A stretch of DNA of 64,000 nucleotides from the NCBI GenBank assembly GCA_037039925.1, contig JAXRKP010000398.1, positions 17,501 to 81,500 on the forward strand. Reading direction: 5' to 3'. Shown here one piece after another: positions 59,236 through 64,000 of this stretch. The stretch's first letter is position 1. Every line of letters starts with the position of its first letter. Made by a program: the position numbers and the translations under genes. A model generated the notes under the pieces. That model was not told where the DNA came from and did not search any database. It saw only the letters and a list, made by a program, of their open reading frames with translations. The DNA is from Doris montereyensis. Its lineage: Eukaryota > Mollusca > Gastropoda > Nudibranchia > Dorididae.

Positions 59236-59890
59236 CTAGGTGTTGTACATTAAATTACATAAAACATCGATAAAAAAGGTTAAAGGGACATTTATAATGA
59301 TATAGGACATGAACATGATATTACTAATGGATAGAATATGCAAATGCTCAACAATAACAAGATGAAACATTCTAAGAGTTGGCAAATAGGGCGATACAGA
59401 ATCACCGTCAAAAGAACCGAACAAGTCTTTTCGATTGACAAAAAGAAATGTCTTTAAATTATTTTTTAAAACCTCAAGAAAGAGAGCTTCTACGATAGCC
59501 AGAGGCAAGTCATTCCAAGCAACAGCTGAAGAGGGAGAAGAATCTAGACCCTGCTTGCTTTTTAGTTATAAGGAAAACTCAGTTTTGTTTTGTCCTGAGA
59601 GCTCCTGAGGTTGTGAGCGGGTCTATAGGTTTCTAAGAGATGAATTTTATAGGAGGGAGAGGAACTATGGAGAGTTTTGAAAGCTAAAGTATTAATTTTG
59701 AAAGAAATTCTTTTGGAAACTGGAAGCCAATGGAGTTCTTTTAAAATTAGACAATACTCTTTCCGATTTGCATTTTTTCATAAGCCGTGCAGCGTTGTTT
59801 TGAACAACCTGCAAATGGTGGATTTTATTTTGTGGTATGCCACATAGGAGGGAAGTACGGTAATCAAGTTTTGAAGAGAGCAAAAATTAA
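59236..59890 (-). pseudogene. LINE reverse-transcriptase C-terminal remnant
   Basis: Minus-strand pieces in several frames: LSSKLDYRTSLLCGIPQNKI, HHLQVVQNNAARLMKKCK, PSYKIHLLETYRPAHNLRSS, and VAWNDLPLAIVEALFLEVLK NNLKTFLF. This order is the classic end of non-LTR (CR1/jockey-like) reverse transcriptases in invertebrates. No 5' part and broken frame: a dead fragment. Confidence 0.85.
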
Positions 59891-59894
59891 ACTA

Positions 59895-60255
59895 GATTTT
59901 TACATGCGTCGATGGAATTGAAGGGGGGATGGATGCAATTCTTTTGAGTTCCAAATATTAATAATTTGCAAAGAGCGTCTATTTCACACTATTGACAAGT
60001 ATAATTATAAGGAGTTCCTAACTTGAAATTAACTTCGATAGAGGCTAGATAGATATGCCGACATTGCCAATTCTAGGAAACAGAACCATTCATTGGGTGC
60101 TCATTTTCCTAAGTTATTATTTTAAGCTTGAGGTATTAATTCAAACAGTAAGATTTTGTTTGTTTATGGAATCTTTAGCTAGATCTAGATCCATTAATGT
60201 CCTCCTAAATTGGCATAGTTAATATGTATTCTATTCATATTTTTATGTCATTTTC
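59895..60255. other. Upstream of the RNMT start, nothing recognised
   Basis: AT-rich; probably RNMT 5' intron or promoter-proximal sequence. Confidence 0.3.
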
Positions 60256-60257
60256 AG

Positions 60258-60285
60258 GGTTTAAAGAATGGCTCACCCATCTGTT
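60258..60285 (+). CDS. RNMT: RNMT first coding exon (candidate)
   Basis: The acceptor TTTTCAG is followed by ten untranslated bases and ATG (60268-60270) coding MAHPSV, donor GTT|GTAAGT in phase 0 with the exon at 61805. The N-terminus would be far shorter than the roughly 120-residue disordered tail of vertebrate RNMT. The upstream acceptor implies a 5' UTR exon outside what I can see. Confidence 0.55.
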
Positions 60286-60999
60286 GTAAGTGTTTGATAC
60301 AGGTTGATGGTTTTGTGTTATATGTTTTCTTTTATATTTGATTTTCATTTCATATCCTAGTAAGATTATTTACAAATTCAAATAAATGATTTCTAGTTTC
60401 TTCTTCATTAAGATATCAGAATTAAATTAAACTAATTAGATTATTATTTGAAATCTGTGGGGCAAATTTTACTGCACTTGTTTGTATAGCAATATCGCTG
60501 TGTGACTAAACTTTATCCATATCTGATGTATCCTGCCTATTTTCTTCCTTATAAACATACTTACTCTTAACATTAGGTTCTGTATACTTTGAGTCCTTCT
60601 CATTTTGAAGCGCACTTTTAGTGAGATACAATGATAGCATTAGGGCCCGTATGATTTCACTGAGGGTTTCGGGAATGCTTCGATTTTGACATCAGTGCCA
60701 TTGTTCAATGACTGACCAATGAAAGCACAGCCTTTTTACATCATGTTATGGGGTAAAGATAGAAAGGATACAAAGTAATGAGCAGAAAAACGGCTACATT
60801 TTTTACAGGCACGTGATGGAAAGAAAGATGAAATTTACCCATTCGGAAATTATTCTGTTTTTTTTTTTCAAGGAAAAATATAGGCATGATTATAGTCAAT
60901 TTTTCTGTGATGACATATTGAAAATTAAAAGTCATGTTACCTGAAATTAGTATAAGCAATGTTGGTTTAGTTGTTTTTTAAGAATCACATCTACTTATT

Positions 61000-61118
61000 T
61001 GATCTGATTTACCCACATCCACAATTAAGGTGATCTCGGGGTTTTTGGTAGGATTTTAAATTTTGTCCTAACTGCCCTGTAAACAGCCAAGGGATCTTTA
61101 ACGTGCACAGAGTCGAGA
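61000..61118 (-). repeat. SINE-A 3' part
   Basis: Minus strand: TGTGCACGTTAAAGATCCCT TGGCTGTTTACAGGGCAGTT, AAATCCTACCAAAAACCCCG AGATCACCTTAATTGTGGAT GTGGGTAAATCA. Confidence 0.8.
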
Positions 61119-61539
61119 GATTCTTTGTTGATCACTGTTGGTAGTGTGGTTACTGACCTCTCTCTGAATCATTTAACGAATTTGGTGAAATACAGCTCCA
61201 TAGCTTTGTTTGCAGGTATTTCTTCATTTCGTTTTAGGATATATCAAAAGGCGTCAATGAAAGTAGATTGGGCTTTTCAATACACTTTTTATGTAGAGTG
61301 ACTCGTTGGATATATTGACTGGATAGTATATGTTGAGATGGGATTTATCTAACGGCTGTTATTGTGTGTATGTGTGTATATTTGACTACTGATTGATATC
61401 CATATGTTGAACAGTTAGCGGTCTACCAATCTCAATCACCAACTTTTATTGTTCCGTCCATAATAAAATAATATGTAACATGTATTGAAGTTAAAAGATG
61501 ATCATTTTTCATCATGGTAACAGAAACATGCTTTTTATT

Positions 61540-61700
61540 TGTAAAATGGAGAGAAGAGTTGCCATGGTGGTGGTAGTTTCTTTGGCCCTTGATGGTAGCC
61601 GTTCTTTCTTTTCAATGCAAAATGGAAAAGAGTTGCCATGTTGGTGGTAGTTTCTTTGGCCCTTGGTGGTAGCTGTTCTTTCTTTTCAATGCAAAATTTT
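61540..61700. repeat. About 75-bp tandem duplication
   Basis: Two copies of AGAGTTGCCATGGTGGTGGT AGTTTCTTTGGCCCTT then GGTAGCCGTTCTTTCTTTTC AATGCAAAAT, ending shortly before the next RNMT exon. Confidence 0.85.
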
Positions 61701-61744
61701 ATCCTGAGATAGCCGTATTTGTTGAACTGGGTAAATTCCAGTGA

Positions 61745-61960
<216 letters not shown>

Positions 61961-62185
61961 TAAAAATCTTATATATATTTAAAGCAGAAACGGGTCGTAA
62001 TAATCCAATATTTAGGTTCCTGTGGGAAGGGGGTCAAAAATATTTGTAGATATGTAAGACAAGGAAGAAAGTATCACAATTTGGTTATAATACAGTAAGT
62101 AAATAACTCTGTGACAAAATCTCTTTACATTGGTATTATTTAAGACAAGGACATGTGTCTAGAGTTAAAGAGTTAATAAATAGAT

Positions 62186-62216
<31 letters not shown>

Positions 62217-62385
62217 AGTTAGATAAAAAGAGAAAACAAAATTATTGACCAGAAACCTACAAAGGTTTGACTCATAATCTCTTGATAACACCGGCATCAC
62301 TTGTACTAGTTGATTTTCAATCTTCAGTGGTTCTTCATAATACTAGTACAATTCATCCTTCTATGATGGTTTGTCTTTTATTTAG

Positions 62386-62513
62386 GGACACACTTGACCA
62401 GCTGAGGCAGAAAGACAGAAGCAGGCGGATCGACGTCCTTGATCTATGCTCGGGGAAGGGAGGTGATCTTTTGAAATGGTCAAAAGGCAAAATCAATAGT
62501 CTGGTGTGTGCAG
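62386..62513 (+). CDS. RNMT: RNMT exon 3 (SAM-binding motif I; phase off by one)
   Basis: Codes for [42 protein letters not shown]. Motif I is [15 protein letters not shown] (usual DLGCGKGGDL), which binds S-adenosylmethionine. Exon 2 supplies one base and this exon one base before GAC, so one base is missing at the border (GG where GGG or GNG is needed). Acceptor TTTATTTAG, donor G|GTAAGC. Confidence 0.94.
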
Positions 62514-62554
62514 GTAAGCAGCTTGTCCCATTGTTAATTTGTCTGTTTGTTGTG

Positions 62555-62680
62555 TTGAAATTTACTCTGTCCACTGTATGTGGTGATCTCAGGGTGAATT
62601 AAGAGGAAGCAGCAAGATGAAAGATAAGCGAAACAGGGAAAGGAAAGAAATAGGACCTACCAGTAGAACCCACCAACCAT
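62555..62680 (-). repeat. SINE-B copy
   Basis: Minus strand: TGGTAGGTCCTATTTCTTTC, TTGCTGCTTCCTCTTAATTC, ACCCTGAGATCACCACATAC AGTGGACAGAGTAAATTTCAA. Confidence 0.8.
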
Positions 62681-62726
62681 CCACTTTCATTATTGATACT
62701 GTTATTTGTCATCATCATCATGCCTT

Positions 62727-62974
62727 GTCACTCCGTACTCTCGATTGAGCGTACGGTAATCAGGAGTAGAGGCCTGATTTTTCTAGGTATACGGCATAAT
62801 GTGGTAATTTGCCGTCAATTTCTACACTGCCTTTATTTACGTGCGCTGAGTCTGAATAGACCCAGCTGCTGGGTTTGACAGGAGGGCCAGAAAAATTTGC
62901 CCGGACTTGGAATTAAACTCAGGCCTCCTGGGTGGTAGTCATGCGCTCTACCGTCTGAGCTATCAGCGCCTTGT
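62727..62974 (-). repeat. tRNA-derived SINE, family C, copy 2
   Basis: Reverse complement of the 32244-32500 family: GGCGCTGATAGCTCAGACGG TAGAGCGCATGACTACCACC, AGTTTAATTCCAAGTCCGGG, ATTATGCCGTATACCTAGAA. Confidence 0.8.
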
Positions 62975-63130
62975 CATTTATGGTATTATTGAAAATAATG
63001 AGCGTTCCTCATTCTCCTCTTTATGTTCAAGTTTAGATTGGGTGGGATTTATGAGCTTGAGCCGTGCACTGTAAGATCTAATCATGACTATCTAGTAATG
63101 TAGTATTAGAAGGAAGGGATTTTTGTTTTT

Positions 63131-63400
63131 ATTTGATTTACCCACATCCACAACCAAGGTGATCTCGCGGGTTTTTGGTAAGATTTTAAATTTTCTATTT
63201 TGCCTGGACTGCCTTGTAAACATATACCGAGTATTGTGATCTGAACACCGGACCTCCATTTTATTGTCCATCTCCGATTAAAATAGGTGTCGATCCACCT
63301 ACCTGGGCCAGAGGATAGATTTTAATATAAAAAACTCGAGAAATGTATTCAGGCGCCAGATGGGCTTGAACCCACAACCCCCAAAAGGAAGGGGAGGACG
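63131..63400 (-). repeat. SINE-A copy, near full length
   Basis: Minus strand: GTTGTGGGTTCAAGCCCATC (box B), CTCGAGTTTTTTATATTAAA, CTGGCCCAGGTAGGTGGATC GACACC, then AAACCCGCGAGATCACCTTG GTTGTGGATGTGGGTAAA. Confidence 0.8.
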
Positions 63401-63609
63401 AGCAACAGTAAAATAGTTGAAGTATCTGAACATGAAACTAGAGTAATTGAAATGACAGCATTTGAAAAGAGATTGAAAGTAGTGATTATTCTCTCTTAAC
63501 TCAGCTTAAATTTTTTAAGGCAGGTTAGTTTATTTCAATAAAAGCAATACCTAACTTTCTTCACCGTTTCCTGATATGTTTGTATTTTATCCAATGTCGT
63601 GACATACAG

Positions 63610-63719
63610 ATATAGCCGCTACTTCAGTAGAACAGAGTGAACAACGATACCATCAAGCTTCGCAAAGGGGAAGAAATCATTCGTTTGACGCAGAATTTAT
63701 TGTCGCCGATTGCACAAAG
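63610..63719 (+). CDS. RNMT: RNMT exon 4
   Basis: Codes for (D)IAATSVEQSEQRYHQASQRG, RNHSFDAEFIVADCTK. It corresponds to the TDIAxxSVxQCxxRY...FxAEFIxADSSK region, including the acidic SAM-contacting Asp supplied across the splice. Acceptor ACATACAG, donor AAG|GTTTGG. The gene runs off the right edge. Confidence 0.95.
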
Positions 63720-63794
63720 GTTTGGATTGTTTAGAAGTTTGGTCAGGTCGACTCATCATTGAAGGTGTTTATGTATTAAGGATGGGGATTTTTC

Positions 63795-63965
63795 CGCTTT
63801 ACCTCCAGGATTTTCAGAGATTTTTAAAGATTTTCAGATGAGATTTCAGGGGATTTTTAAAGATTTTCAGATGAGATTTCCAGGAAATTTTTAAAGATTT
63901 TCAGATGAGACTTCCGAGATTTTTAAAGATTTTCAGATGAGACATCCGAGATTTTATTAATGGCC
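63795..63965. repeat. About 33-bp tandem repeat, 4-5 copies
   Basis: Units of GATTTTCAGATGAGATTTC then AGGGATTTTTAAA, with shortened variants. RNMT intron. Confidence 0.85.
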
Positions 63966-64000
63966 ACAAAGGTTTCAGGGAAAAAGATGCATCGCCGGTC

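Overview
This window is intron-rich animal nuclear DNA from an invertebrate, most plausibly a marine mollusc. The evidence is metazoan gene families split into many small exons with GT/AG borders, several tRNA-derived SINE families, and very abundant mini- and microsatellites. The species is my inference; nothing in the sequence names it.

Layout. (1) About 1.8-6.3 kb, + strand: the last five exons of CMIP (c-Maf-inducing protein), entering from the left edge and ending in the conserved VRYTDAW tail. (2) About 6.3-24.4 kb: a gene-free interval of dispersed repeats, a TTAA-flanked piggyBac-like MITE and four large tandem arrays. (3) About 24.5-57.3 kb, - strand: a complete DDX27-type nucleolar DEAD-box RNA helicase in 19 recognisable exons plus a doubtful terminal one. 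All helicase motifs are visible except the Arg of PTREL, lost to a frame break. (4) Inside the DDX27 intron at 42.7-48.4 kb: a P-element-type DNA transposon of 4,339 bp with a THAP9-like transposase, 24-bp terminal inverted repeats and a perfect 8-bp target duplication. (5) In DDX27 intron 1: two oppositely oriented copies of a roughly 2-kb non-autonomous element, forming a large palindrome. (6) About 57.7-59.9 kb: a hairpin repeat, an 857-bp pogo/Tigger-like element with TA duplications, and a LINE reverse-transcriptase remnant. (7) 60.26 kb to the right edge, + strand: the first four coding exons of RNMT (mRNA cap guanine-N7 methyltransferase), divergent from DDX27.

The three host genes have no obvious joint function. 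DDX27 acts in large-subunit rRNA processing, RNMT in mRNA capping, and CMIP is a PH/LRR signalling adaptor.

Two themes stand out. First, every gene, and the transposase, contains small indels that break otherwise highly conserved reading frames at a similar rate (roughly one per 300-450 coding bases by my hand count). This suggests base-level assembly error more than decay. Second, the 3' tail shared by two SINE families has been tandemly amplified at two places, once into a 1.5-kb minisatellite.
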